DNA of 60,912 bases. Source: a virus. Below the pieces are notes generated by a model that was given only the letters and a program-made list of their open reading frames with translations, was not told the DNA's origin and searched no databases. A program made the position numbers and the translations under genes. The stretch covers positions 1-60,912 of IMG/VR virus record IMGVR_UViG_3300038620_000113; one strand, given 5' to 3'. Of the stretch, positions 16,423 through 25,122 are shown one piece after another; the first letter of the stretch is position 1; every line of letters begins with the position of its first letter.

Positions 16423-17343
16423 TTATTCAATTTGCATGTGAACCAAACTAAATCCATCTGTAGCAGTTTTAGATGTAAATAAGCCCATCATTACATCATT
16501 TTGGATTTCAGAAAAGCGAACAATAAAATCTTCACTTGTAAGCTTAGCAAAAACGTCAGATCTTACAGCAAGATTCATGCTGGATTCCGATTGCATTTGT
16601 AGAAGTTTACCTCCATCCAGTTCCCACTGATTGCTTGGCGATGCAAATTTTACTTTTTCGGTATTAATATCAAAACTTAAATTGAAATAATCTTCATCTG
16701 AAAAGCTTAACAAATGTTTAACTTGATCAACTTGACTCTTTTGAAAATCCATTACAAAACTAACATTGTTTTCAGTCATTTCCTTAACAGTAAAAATCTT
16801 TTCATCTGGAATGAATGTAATAAGACTTACATCAGCAGCATCTAAGTAAATACTAACATGATCATCCCAAAATCCAATTCTATCAACAAACATCCGTTCA
16901 TCTTCCTTACTAACAGATTTACCACTTTCTTTGTATTGATACTGATGCACATCACTTACTACACTAATATCAATGTTTATACTTTTTCCTGTAAAAAAGT
17001 TTTTCAATGCATCAGATGCTTTTTTCAAGTTAGACATTCCAAAAATTGCTGGAACATCAGTTCCTTCATTCATTTCACTATAAAGGTTATTAACCTTTTC
17101 TTCCGAAAATTCAATTTCCAAAGATGAAAGTTCATCTGGTGTTAGCGAGAGTGACTCATTTTTAATAAGGGACTTATGTTGATTTGTTGCATTGGTATAA
17201 ATGCTAAAATTGTCATTTGTTGAATCCTTTTCAAGCAAATCCTTAAATTGGATAATAGCCTCATTTTCAACTTTTTTAATAGAGTTAAAAAATGATTCTA
17301 GTTTCTTTTTTGGTACGTTTTGTATACGAGCTGTGTAGTCCAT
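16423..17343 (-). CDS. 45: Probable sliding clamp, T4 gp45-like
   Basis: 306 residues from the ATG at 17341-17343 (MDYTARIQNVPKK); an upstream ATG would add only a low-complexity leader, so I prefer this start. No catalytic motif is present. Weak support comes from the position at the head of the replication operon and a C-terminal pattern of alternating strands (SMNLAVRSDVFAKL, DFIVRFSEI, DGFSLVHMQIE) resembling a clamp domain. The C-terminal half fits a gp45-type fold, while the N-terminal 80 residues are longer than in T4. It could instead be an unrelated DNA-binding protein. A second, more certain clamp lies at 43002. Confidence 0.45.
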   Translation of the reverse strand: MDYTARIQNVPKKKLESFFNSIKKVENEAIIQFKDLLEKDSTNDNFSIYTNATNQHKSLIKNESLSLTPDELSSLEIEFSEEKVNNLYSEMNEGTDVPAIFGMSNLKKASDALKNFFTGKSINIDISVVSDVHQYQYKESGKSVSKEDERMFVDRIGFWDDHVSIYLDAADVSLITFIPDEKIFTVKEMTENNVSFVMDFQKSQVDQVKHLLSFSDEDYFNLSFDINTEKVKFASPSNQWELDGGKLLQMQSESSMNLAVRSDVFAKLTSEDFIVRFSEIQNDVMMGLFTSKTATDGFSLVHMQIE

Positions 17344-17461
17344 AATAATAGTGTTTTTGATTGATAAAATTAAATGAATGTTCATTCAATAAGCATTTCT
17401 AAAACAAATATAATAACTGTTTTTTTACTATGCAATAGTTGAGTTGAATAAATATAAAAAA
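17344..17461. promoter_or_regulatory. Divergent promoter region between clamp and resolvase
   Basis: This 118-bp AT-rich spacer separates the leftward replication operon from the rightward genes. At 17447-17454 an AATAAATA motif lies 7 bp before the resolvase ATG, matching the presumed late promoters. The leftward promoter is not obvious; AT-rich tracts with TGTTCATTCAAT-like sequence lie near 17375-17390. Confidence 0.45.
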
Positions 17462-18142
17462 ATGTTAGCAGGTATAGATTTTAGCCTTAACTCAACTGCA
17501 ATTAGCATAGCTAATGAAAACAATGAAATAATCTTTTTTAATTTGTATAATACAGTTAAACGATATAATGGAAAAAAAGATATAAATTTGAAAGAATTTA
17601 CTAGTAATTATTCAGAATTAAAAATTCTTAATGAAATAAATGGAGTTAACATAGTACCGTTTACCATTGAATGGAATAAAGGTAATAACTACAATAGTAA
17701 ACAACAAACCAAGTTTAATAAGTTCCAAGAACATGTACAAAATATAACAAATTGTTTTAGGGAGTCAATAGGAAGTAGACCAAACAATAAACTATTTGCA
17801 CTTGAAGGATATTCTTACAACTCACAAACTAAATCTTTAATTGATATAGCGGAATGCACATCACTTTTAAAACTGGAACTATCAATATATTCAACTGATA
17901 ACAATGTTAATATTTTCAGCCCGTCTGAAATTAAAAAGACTGCAACTGGAAAAGGAAACTCTCCAAAATTAAACTTATTTTATTCTTTCTTAGAGGAAAA
18001 AGATAAAAGAATTAAGTACCTTCAACAATCAATAAACAACAACTATAGTACATTTCTTAAAAGGGAAATAGTAACATCACCACTTGATGATTTAATTGAT
18101 AGTTACTATGTGTTAAGAACCTTAGAAAAAAGTATTAAATAG
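17462..18142 (+). CDS. RuvC-like Holliday junction resolvase
   Basis: 226 residues from the ATG at 17462 (MLAGIDFSLNST). An in-frame TTG at 17444 would place the AATAAATA promoter motif inside the gene, so the ATG is preferred. RNase H-fold carboxylates are visible: GIDFSLNST (first Asp), LFALEGYSYN (Glu) and SPLDDLIDSYYVL (paired Asp near the end). This matches phage RuvC-type resolvases, which debranch replicated DNA before packaging, a job done in T4 by gp49. It is followed by a long repeat-rich spacer. Confidence 0.75.
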   Translation: MLAGIDFSLNSTAISIANENNEIIFFNLYNTVKRYNGKKDINLKEFTSNYSELKILNEINGVNIVPFTIEWNKGNNYNSKQQTKFNKFQEHVQNITNCFRESIGSRPNNKLFALEGYSYNSQTKSLIDIAECTSLLKLELSIYSTDNNVNIFSPSEIKKTATGKGNSPKLNLFYSFLEEKDKRIKYLQQSINNNYSTFLKREIVTSPLDDLIDSYYVLRTLEKSIK

Positions 18143-18564
18143 TTTTTAATTGTTTTTAACTGTTTCAAAACTTAAACCGTTTCAAAACCCCCAAACTGAT
18201 TTAAAATATTTCCCACCCAGTTTGAAACTTCGTTCCACTTCGTTTCACCCACCCTATAATAGAACTATTTTCAATGTTTGCTAAGCAACCATAATAGAAG
18301 GGCGTTTGAAACAGGTTTGTTGGTAGCAGTTTGAAGAAATTTTGAAATTTATGTTTGAACAGTTTGAAGTATAATTTGAGTTGCAGTTTGAAGGGTTTGA
18401 ATTGTTGTTTTTTCTTTTAACCAGTATAAAAGTTTGTTTAATAAATAATTTCCCATACAAAAAATTTTACTATGAACTTTCGCGTTTGAACAATGTTAGT
18501 TAAATTGCAGTTGAATCATTGTTCATTTAAGCATTAGTAAATAAAACTAAAAAAAATAAGCACT
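18143..18564. repeat. Iteron-like GTTTGAA repeat region upstream of nrdA
   Basis: A 422-bp stretch without a convincing gene. GTTTGAA occurs about eight times in direct orientation (near 18219, 18304, 18328, 18353, 18361, 18385, 18394 and 18484). Three copies have the longer form [GA]CAGTTTGAAG. Two inverted TTTCAAAAC copies lie at 18163-18187. The spacing is irregular. G+C is locally higher, with a C-rich strand around 18186-18256. Candidate replication origin, recombination hot spot or protein-binding region controlling nrdA. Confidence 0.55.
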
Positions 18565-21090
18565 ATGCACGTAATAAACAGAAGCGGCAACAAAGAAACC
18601 CTAAAATTCGATAAAATACACAACAGAATAAAAAAGCAAACATATGGTCTTAATAATAAGTACATAGATTCCCATTCCATAGCACTTAAAACTTTTGAGG
18701 GTCTTTATGATAATGTTAAAACTAAAGACGTAGATAACCTTGTTGCAAATGTTTGTGCAGGAAAGGTTACAACTCATCCAGATTATTCTAAGCTTGCTGC
18801 CAGAATATCAATAAGTTCTCTTCATAAAGAAACTAAAAAACAATTTAGTAAAGTTGTTAGCGATCTTTATGATTTTTACAATAACAAGACAGGTGAAAGA
18901 AATTCACTTATATCTGATAAGTTGTATGAAATTGTAAAAAATCATTCTGATCAAATTGAAGATGTTATTGATCACGATCGTGATTTTAATTTTGACTTTT
19001 TTGGTTACAAAGTTTTAGAACGTGCATACTTGCTAAAAATTAATGATGAAGTGGTTGAACGCCCTCAGCATCTTTATATGAGAGTGGCGTTAGGCATTTA
19101 TCAGGATAGAATTCTTGAGGATTCTAGTTACCTGAAAGATGCGTTTAATATTTATGAAAGAGTTTCCCGTGGTTACTTTAGTTTTGCAACCCCTACTATG
19201 TTTAATGCAGGAACGCGGCGCCCACAATTAGCTTCCTGTTTCCTTATGACTACTGAAGATTCTATTGATGGAATTTTTAAGAATGCTACTAGAAGTGCCC
19301 AAATATCAAAAAATTCAGGGGGTATTGGTATTGACTTTACTAACGTTAGGTCAAACGGTTCTTATATTAGAGGAACTGGTGGTGTATCAAATGGTATTGT
19401 TCCAATGCTCAGAGTTTTCAATGAAATTGGTAAATATGTAAATCAGGGTGGTAAGCGTAAAGGATCGATTGCAGCATACATTGAACCGTGGCATCCCGAA
19501 ATTGAGGATTTTCTTAACCTACGTAAAAATCACGGAAAAGAAGAACTTCGCGCTAGAGATATATTTACAGCTATTTGGGTTCCAGATTTGTTTTTTAAGC
19601 GCTTAGAAAATGATGAAAACTGGTCTTTATTTGATCCAGATCAAGCACCAGATTTACACGATCTTTATGATTCTCCGAACGATAAAGCTTTTACACGAAG
19701 GTATCTTGAACTTGAACAAGAAGGATGTGCCCGTCGCACTGTTTCTGCTAAACATATCTGGCATAAAATCTTTGAATCAATTATGGAAACTGGTGTTCCT
19801 TATATTTTGGCGAAAGACACTATAAATTATAAGTCAAACCAAAAAAATCTTGGTAGTATTCGGTGTTCTAATTTGTGCGCAGAAATAGTTCTTCATACCA
19901 ATGAAAATGAAATCGCAGTTTGTAATCTTTCATCTATCGCACTAAACAAGTTTGTAAAAACAAGTCATGAAACAGATTCTAGAGTTAAAAAAATTATTAA
20001 AGATAAGTGTGAAGCAGAACACGACAGCGTCGAACACGTATATGATTTTGATGAACTTTATAATGTTACTTATTCTGTTACTAAAGCAGTAAACCGCGTT
20101 ATAGATGAAAACTATTATCCCAATGAAGATGCAAAACGTTCTAATATGAAGCACCGCCCAGTTGGAATAGGTGTTCAAGGACTTGCAGACTTATTTGCTA
20201 AGTTAAAAGTTCCATTTAATTCAAAAACAGCTCGTGAGTTAAATTGGAAAATATCCGAAACAATGTATTATGCAAGTCTTAAAGCTAGTGTAGATTTAGC
20301 TAAAGTTGATGGTCCTTATTCTACCTTTAAAGGTTCTCCTGCATCGGAAGGAATTCTTCAGTTTGACTTATCTACACATAAAGAATTAAAAATTAACAAA
20401 AACAATATTGAAGTAACTGATGAGCGACCTGTTCAATTATCAGATCGGTATGACTGGGATTCTCTTAAAAAAGAAATAATGGAATATGGGCTTCATAATT
20501 CGCAACTACTTGCTAATATGCCTACTGTTTCAAGTGCTAAAATATCTGGCAATCATGATTCTTTCGAACCGTTTTCTAACAACATATTTTCACAGCGCAC
20601 AATAGCGGGTGAATTTAAGGTGTTGAATCAACATTTAGTTTATGATTTAGAAAGCTTAGGTCTTTGGTCTGAAGATATGCGAGATAAACTTATTTGGAAT
20701 AAAGGATCAGTTCAAAATATTGATAGTATTCCTGAAAATATTAAAAATGTTTATAAAACTGTTTGGGAATATAAGCTAAAAGATTTAATTGATATGGAAG
20801 CTGATCGGGGACACTTTATTTGTCAAACCCAATCATTTAATCTTTTCTTTGAAGAGCTTAGTCTTCCTAGATTGACAACTGCAATATTATATAGTTGGAA
20901 AAAAGGAAATAAAACTTTGATGTATTATGGTAGAACAAAACCAGCAACATCAGCATTAACTGGTTTAGGAACATCAAAGAAAAAATCGAATGATGTTAGT
21001 GAAAGTGAAAAACAAGAATACCAGAAATGGTTACAAGAGCAAAAAGAAAAGTCTGAAAACGGTGAAGACTGTGAAGCATGTACAACTTAA
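18565..21090 (+). CDS. nrdA: Ribonucleotide reductase class Ia, large subunit
   Basis: 841 residues. An N-terminal ATP-cone (about 1-95) is followed by the barrel: FATPTMFNAGTRRPQLASCF with the first redox Cys, SKNSGGIGIDFTNVRS, the NLCAEIVLHTNENEIAVCNLSS segment with the catalytic Asn-x-Cys-x-Glu and the second redox Cys, and the NSQLLANMPT block. The C-terminal GEDCEACTT supplies the swinging Cys pair. It converts NDPs to dNDPs with NrdB, which lies 30 kb away (51002) rather than adjacent as in T4. The ATG follows an A-rich leader. Confidence 0.95.
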   Translation: MHVINRSGNKETLKFDKIHNRIKKQTYGLNNKYIDSHSIALKTFEGLYDNVKTKDVDNLVANVCAGKVTTHPDYSKLAARISISSLHKETKKQFSKVVSDLYDFYNNKTGERNSLISDKLYEIVKNHSDQIEDVIDHDRDFNFDFFGYKVLERAYLLKINDEVVERPQHLYMRVALGIYQDRILEDSSYLKDAFNIYERVSRGYFSFATPTMFNAGTRRPQLASCFLMTTEDSIDGIFKNATRSAQISKNSGGIGIDFTNVRSNGSYIRGTGGVSNGIVPMLRVFNEIGKYVNQGGKRKGSIAAYIEPWHPEIEDFLNLRKNHGKEELRARDIFTAIWVPDLFFKRLENDENWSLFDPDQAPDLHDLYDSPNDKAFTRRYLELEQEGCARRTVSAKHIWHKIFESIMETGVPYILAKDTINYKSNQKNLGSIRCSNLCAEIVLHTNENEIAVCNLSSIALNKFVKTSHETDSRVKKIIKDKCEAEHDSVEHVYDFDELYNVTYSVTKAVNRVIDENYYPNEDAKRSNMKHRPVGIGVQGLADLFAKLKVPFNSKTARELNWKISETMYYASLKASVDLAKVDGPYSTFKGSPASEGILQFDLSTHKELKINKNNIEVTDERPVQLSDRYDWDSLKKEIMEYGLHNSQLLANMPTVSSAKISGNHDSFEPFSNNIFSQRTIAGEFKVLNQHLVYDLESLGLWSEDMRDKLIWNKGSVQNIDSIPENIKNVYKTVWEYKLKDLIDMEADRGHFICQTQSFNLFFEELSLPRLTTAILYSWKKGNKTLMYYGRTKPATSALTGLGTSKKKSNDVSESEKQEYQKWLQEQKEKSENGEDCEACTT

Positions 21091-21102
21091 AAATCAATAA
21101 CT

Positions 21103-21432
21103 ATGAGAATTAAAGAATTGCATAAGTATTTAAGTGATGGACTCACTTTTGATTTGAATAAAAAAGCAGTTGTAAATAAAAGTTATGTTACTTTTAGTGA
21201 ATGGCAACCTGATGTTGTAAGGGAACGAGCAGGCCATACTAATAGCTATTTTCCTCATTTAATACCAGTTGATGTGGGGGTTGGAATAACATGGAGTGAA
21301 TTAAAACGCCGACTCGAAGAAATTAAAAGTAACAACTATGCGTTGTATTGTTCATGTAATGTATTCTTTTTGAAAGAAAATGAAGATTGTAATGGAGAAT
21401 ATCACGTAGAAGAACTTTTTTTACAAAAATAA
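21103..21432 (+). CDS. Hypothetical protein downstream of nrdA
   Basis: 109 residues, 12 bp after nrdA, so likely co-transcribed. The middle reads GHTNSYFPHLIPVDVGVGITWSELK-like sequence, mixed alpha/beta, and one Cys pair occurs (YCSCNVF). No family is recognised. It does not carry the CTS. Confidence 0.6.
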   Translation: MRIKELHKYLSDGLTFDLNKKAVVNKSYVTFSEWQPDVVRERAGHTNSYFPHLIPVDVGVGITWSELKRRLEEIKSNNYALYCSCNVFFLKENEDCNGEYHVEELFLQK

Positions 21433-21435
21433 ATA

Positions 21436-21443
21436 AATAAATA
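21436..21443 (+). promoter_or_regulatory. Late-promoter-like AATAAATA motif
   Basis: AATAAATA within a run of AAAT repeats, 19 bp upstream of the CTS gene's ATG. It is followed by the A-rich leader ending CAATAATTATG that several CTS genes share. It differs from the T4 late consensus TATAAATA by one base. Confidence 0.55.
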
Positions 21444-21462
21444 ACAAAAAAAAACAATAATT

Positions 21463-22206
21463 ATGAGAAGCAAACTACCTACATTTAATGAATTTATCAA
21501 AGAAAGTAAAACCAATGAAAGTTTTAGTTTTTCTAATTTTGATGTTGATGAAGTAGCAACAGCTATAGCAGATAACGTAAACGATAGAGCACTTAAAATG
21601 GCTATGAAAGATGCAGCAGATGAACATAACATAAAATTTAAATCTACTGGAAATTTAGAAGAAGATTTAATTGGTCTGTTGGATGAAGCAGAAATTATGC
21701 GTGGAACTTCATTCAAAGAAAAAGTTATGAAACATATTATTGAAGTTGCCGAAACTAAAGATATGAATGGAGTAGAAGCTGCAGAAGAGGTTTTAGGGGA
21801 AAGTAAAACCAATGAAAGTTTTGAAGGTTTTAACTTGGATTATGACAGTATTAAACATGAGGGTAATATAGTAGAAGCCCTAGCAGATAATGTAAATGAT
21901 AAGGTTCTTAAAATGGCCATAAAAGATGCAGCAAGATTTTATGGTTTTGAATTTAAAGTCACGGGAAATGTAGAAACAGATTTATATAATATATTGGATG
22001 AAGCAGAAAATCCAAGTGTACCATCAGATTTAGACGGAGTTGAGTTTAAAACCCAAGTTCTTGAATACATTATTCAAACGGCTAAAAAGAAAGATATGAA
22101 TGGAGTAGAAGCAGCAGCAGATGATTTCAACGATAGTAAGAACTCAAACCCAGATAAGTACGATAAAGCTGAAAAGTTTGCTTTAAGGAACACAAGGATG
22201 CCATAA
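21463..22206 (+). CDS. CTS-tagged protein with internally duplicated domain
   Basis: 247 residues. CTS is MRSKLPTFNEFIKES, with the cut predicted after FIKE. Two homologous domains of about 105 residues follow: the first has VATAIADNVNDRALKMAMKD and ends MNGVEAAEEV, the second has IVEALADNVNDKVLKMAIKD and ends MNGVEAAADD. Between them the sequence GESKTNESFEGFN repeats the start of the first unit (KESKTNESFSFSN). The duplication therefore began inside the tag. The domain is helical and acidic, of unknown function. A terminator follows at 22296. Confidence 0.8.
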   Translation: MRSKLPTFNEFIKESKTNESFSFSNFDVDEVATAIADNVNDRALKMAMKDAADEHNIKFKSTGNLEEDLIGLLDEAEIMRGTSFKEKVMKHIIEVAETKDMNGVEAAEEVLGESKTNESFEGFNLDYDSIKHEGNIVEALADNVNDKVLKMAIKDAARFYGFEFKVTGNVETDLYNILDEAENPSVPSDLDGVEFKTQVLEYIIQTAKKKDMNGVEAAADDFNDSKNSNPDKYDKAEKFALRNTRMP

Positions 22207-22295
22207 TATACTTTATAGTTATTTCTGTAAGAGTGATGCAAAATAAGATATATTAGATAAATTCAAATTAAATAAAATATATAGAATCAAATTCT

Positions 22296-22320
22296 AAGCG
22301 GCTTTGAAAGCCGCTTTTTT
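22296..22320 (+). terminator. Terminator, first copy of a duplicated module
   Basis: AAGCGGCTTT pairs with AAAGCCGCTT around one base and runs into T. With the downstream 45 bp it is repeated almost exactly at 23635-23704. Confidence 0.9.
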
Positions 22321-22358
22321 TATTATTGAACTTTGTAACATTTTTAAATTTTTATCGT

Positions 22359-22366
22359 TATAAATA
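22359..22366 (+). promoter_or_regulatory. Late promoter, exact T4 consensus TATAAATA
   Basis: TATAAATA in the context CGTTATAAATATAG, directly behind the terminator at 22296. The same 14-bp context recurs at 23693-23706. It should drive the gp55-like sigma gene at 22396. Confidence 0.7.
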
Positions 22367-22395
22367 TAGATAAATTAAACAAAATATATAAAAAT

Positions 22396-23124
22396 ATGAG
22401 TAAATCAAATCACTACATATCTGGAGTAGAACTCTGGAAAGAAATGAAATACTGCAATCAACAGGGTGAACTTACAGATAAGGCAGTGGATATGTTTATA
22501 AAACTTTCAAAACATCTTATTGAAAATAAAAATTACTTTAATTTTTATAGTGATGACGATAAAGAAGATGGCATCCAAGGTGGAATTTTAGATGCTTATA
22601 GGTATTGGCAAAACTTTTTACCTTACAATAAAAACCTTATTAAGAAGCTTATAGAATTGGAACTTTGGAAATTCAATTATTATGAACTCTGTTCAAAAGG
22701 AAACTGCCCATCTAAATCAATGGCGCCAAAACGGTTATTTGTAAACAGCAATGAAATTGATAATTCGTTAACAGAACTATGGAGATATGATAACAAAAAT
22801 ACTAATGAAGTTCGTTATTATAATAATTTTTATGATATTGATTGGTATGTAGAAGATGTTTACCCTTTAATTGTTTGGTCTAATGAACAAGAAAATGTTA
22901 GAAAACAACTTTATGAAAATGATAACATTCAAGTAATATCTGAAATACCAGATGATATTAAAAGTGAGTTTAATACAGTTACTAGTATTAAAAGTAATGC
23001 TTTTGCTTATTTTAGTCAAGTTATTAAGTTTGGAATAACAAAACAATGGAAAACTATTTACAATATTCGTTCTAATAAAAAGATTTCGCTTTCAACTGAA
23101 GATGATTATACTTTACAAATTTAA
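22396..23124 (+). CDS. 55: Late transcription sigma factor, T4 gp55-like
   Basis: 242 residues, somewhat longer than T4 gp55 (185). The N-terminal GVELWKEMKYCNQQGELTDKA parallels gp55's ELL..I..WK, and FYSDDDKEDGIQGGILDAYRYWQNF parallels the gp55 segment ending in DGIEASIKGLHNF. The C-terminal SNAFAYFSQVIKFGITKQWK parallels [20 protein letters not shown]. These are the core-binding and -10 recognition regions of a minimal sigma. It would direct host RNA polymerase to TATAAATA-type promoters, which are abundant here. The extra 50 residues in the middle (about 125-180) are not explained. Confidence 0.65.
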   Translation: MSKSNHYISGVELWKEMKYCNQQGELTDKAVDMFIKLSKHLIENKNYFNFYSDDDKEDGIQGGILDAYRYWQNFLPYNKNLIKKLIELELWKFNYYELCSKGNCPSKSMAPKRLFVNSNEIDNSLTELWRYDNKNTNEVRYYNNFYDIDWYVEDVYPLIVWSNEQENVRKQLYENDNIQVISEIPDDIKSEFNTVTSIKSNAFAYFSQVIKFGITKQWKTIYNIRSNKKISLSTEDDYTLQI

Positions 23125-23162
23125 TTTTTTTTTAATAAATAAATAACAAAAAAACAATAATT

Positions 23163-23579
23163 TTGAGAAGTAAACTACCTACATTCAATCAATTTATCAA
23201 AGAAAGTAAATCCATCTATTTAAAAGAGGATATTTCTGCGTCTGATATTGATCCCATGTTAAAAGAATTTGTAAAAAAATCAGAAGACTTTCAAGAAATA
23301 CTTAAAAAATACGGTGCTCCAGATGCTGAGTCAGAAGAAGCAGTTATGATTGCCATGCAAAAACTTATTAATAAACATTTTCGTGGAAAAGCAGAAATTT
23401 TAGCAACGTTTATGCTTGATGGTAGAGAAAAAAGTATACCACTTGCTAGAGTTATAGAAAAAGAAGCAAAAAATTATAGTAGTTCAATTGGTCTTGCATC
23501 AATACATCCTTCCACAATGGAGAAGTTAGCTAAAGAGTTACTTGATGGTCTTAAACATTATATTGCGTCTAACTATTGA
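23163..23579 (+). CDS. CTS-tagged protein, TTG start
   Basis: 138 residues. The start codon is TTG: the leader CAATAATTTTGAGAAG is the one at 21463 with ATG changed to TTG, and the tag MRSKLPTFNQFIKES follows in frame, which decides the start. Cleavage is predicted after FIKE. The remainder is a helical domain (ASDIDPMLKEFVKKSEDFQE, then AVMIAMQKLINKHFRGK) of unknown function. AATAAATA lies 20-30 bp upstream. The non-ATG start may lower its dose in the head. Confidence 0.75.
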   Translation: MRSKLPTFNQFIKESKSIYLKEDISASDIDPMLKEFVKKSEDFQEILKKYGAPDAESEEAVMIAMQKLINKHFRGKAEILATFMLDGREKSIPLARVIEKEAKNYSSSIGLASIHPSTMEKLAKELLDGLKHYIASNY

Positions 23580-23634
23580 ACCGGAAGAACTAAACAAAAC
23601 CTTGTTAAATTAAACACCCACAAAATCAAATTTT

Positions 23635-23660
23635 AAGCGGCTTTTAAGCCGCTTTTTTTA
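23635..23660 (+). terminator. Terminator, second copy of the duplicated module
   Basis: AAGCGGCTT pairs with AAGCCGCTT and is followed by T7. The stem is the same as at 22296 with a changed loop. Confidence 0.9.
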
Positions 23661-23696
23661 TTATTAAACTTTGTAACATTTTTAAATTTTTATCGT

Positions 23697-23704
23697 TATA
23701 AATA
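23697..23704 (+). promoter_or_regulatory. Late promoter, exact TATAAATA
   Basis: Second copy of the CGTTATAAATATAG context, located 36 bp upstream of the TTG of the terminase-region gene at 23740. Confidence 0.7.
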
Positions 23705-23739
23705 TAGGAAATAAATACATTAAATAAAACAGACTTATA

Positions 23740-24555
23740 TTGGAAGAAAAAAATGATAAAAAAACACAAGAAAATGTTGCCAGTCAGTTAGACAACATTC
23801 TTAAAGAAACTGAAATCGAAGGGCAACAATCCAGTTCTGGTGAAATTGTAGATAATTCTGAACTTGTTCAAAAGTTTGAAAATGAAACACAAGAGCAAAA
23901 AGATAAAGCTGGTGAAAAAGCTAAAAGCACAATTATAAGTATTGCTAAGCTGTATTTTACAGAAGAACTGTTAAACTCTTATCCAAGCATTTATGAAAAA
24001 ATGCAAATTGATATTGATTCTTTAGCTGAACTATTATATCAAATGGATTCTATAAGTTCTGTAGTAGAAATGATGCGTAGGTTAATACAACTGGGAGAAG
24101 CAACACAACCCAGATTTTTTGAAGTGTTTACAAATTCTATTAAAGAATCAAAAGATCTTTCGGTTCAAAAGTCCGAATTTATATCTTCAGTTGAACATTC
24201 ATATCAAAAACTTCGAGATGAAATAAAAGAACAAAGAGAGTTAGAAGGAAATTACGAAATTAATGCGGTTGAAAACTATGAAAATCAAAAACGTAAAATT
24301 CAAGTTAGCAGTGTTAAAGAACTTGCTGAATTAATTAAGGAGGGTGATGAAAGTAGTATTAAAGGGCGTTTCAAAAAACTTGAAAAAGGTAAACCTAGAG
24401 ATCCATCGGTTAAGTCATCGGAAAATAAACAGGCACCAACAGAATATGTTGAAGAAATGAAAAAAAGAAACGAAGAAGAACGTGATGATGAATCATATAT
24501 AGAAAGCGAGATTGATGACTATTTTAATAAATCAAGTTCCGAATTTACAGACTAA
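23740..24555 (+). CDS. Putative small terminase subunit (gp16 position)
   Basis: 271 residues with a TTG start (MEEKNDKKTQEN). An acidic, Gln-rich N-terminus is followed by a helical core (about 65-140: AKLYFTEELLNSYPSIYEKMQIDIDSL, cited only by position). A coiled, charged C-terminal half ends YFNKSSSEFTD. Assignment rests on position only: it overlaps the start of the large terminase gene by 44 bp, as gp16 precedes gp17 in T4. No helix-turn-helix is obvious. It could be another virion-assembly protein. Confidence 0.45.
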   Translation: MEEKNDKKTQENVASQLDNILKETEIEGQQSSSGEIVDNSELVQKFENETQEQKDKAGEKAKSTIISIAKLYFTEELLNSYPSIYEKMQIDIDSLAELLYQMDSISSVVEMMRRLIQLGEATQPRFFEVFTNSIKESKDLSVQKSEFISSVEHSYQKLRDEIKEQRELEGNYEINAVENYENQKRKIQVSSVKELAELIKEGDESSIKGRFKKLEKGKPRDPSVKSSENKQAPTEYVEEMKKRNEEERDDESYIESEIDDYFNKSSSEFTD

Positions 24556-25111
24556 AAAAAGTAAAAAATTGAAATCAAATATTTATAAAAGTGATAGGAA
24601 TGATGAAGAAAAGAATAAAAACAGGATATGGACAACCGAAGAAGTTAATAATTTAATTCACTTAATAAGAGATAAAGGTTATAATCCTAAAAACCATCCG
24701 TTTTTTGAAGGGAATCCAAACTGGAAAGCTCCGGGTATTAATTATGAATACACTGAAGAAGAATTTATTGAATGTATAAAGTGTAGCAGGGATGTTGTAT
24801 ATTTTGCAAACAACTATGCTTATTCTATGACTGATGAAGGTGTTAGACAACTAAACCTTCGAGACTATCAGGAAGATGTTTTAGAAACATATCAAAATTA
24901 TCAACACATTGTATTTCTTTCATCTAGACAAATGGGAAAATGCATTGATGGACTTGAAACACTAATGCTTAAAAACATTAATAATCGAATGGAAATCGAA
25001 TTACCGATATTTGAATTATTTTATCAAGAAAAACAAAAACATAAAAAATTAAATATTTTTGATAAAATAGTTTATAATTTGTATAATCTACTTTTTAAAC
25101 TAAATAAATAA
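24512..25111 (+). CDS. 17: Large terminase N-terminal part fused to a split-intein N-fragment
   Basis: 199 residues. Residues about 90-143 match the T4 gp17 N-terminus: FANNYAYSM, LNLRDYQEDVLE and then SSRQMGK, the beginning of the Walker A motif. At Cys144 (TGC at 24941-24943) the ATPase is interrupted. From there the sequence reads CIDGLETLMLKNIN, an intein block A with the nucleophilic Cys1, and continues for 56 residues to a stop. No intein block B (TxxH) is present, so the split lies early, as in the atypical TerL inteins from metagenomes. The C-intein with the rest of the terminase must lie outside the window. Start at 24512 or 24515. Confidence 0.75.
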   Translation: MMTILINQVPNLQTKKSKKLKSNIYKSDRNDEEKNKNRIWTTEEVNNLIHLIRDKGYNPKNHPFFEGNPNWKAPGINYEYTEEEFIECIKCSRDVVYFANNYAYSMTDEGVRQLNLRDYQEDVLETYQNYQHIVFLSSRQMGKCIDGLETLMLKNINNRMEIELPIFELFYQEKQKHKKLNIFDKIVYNLYNLLFKLNK

Positions 25112-25122
25112 CATAAAAAAAT

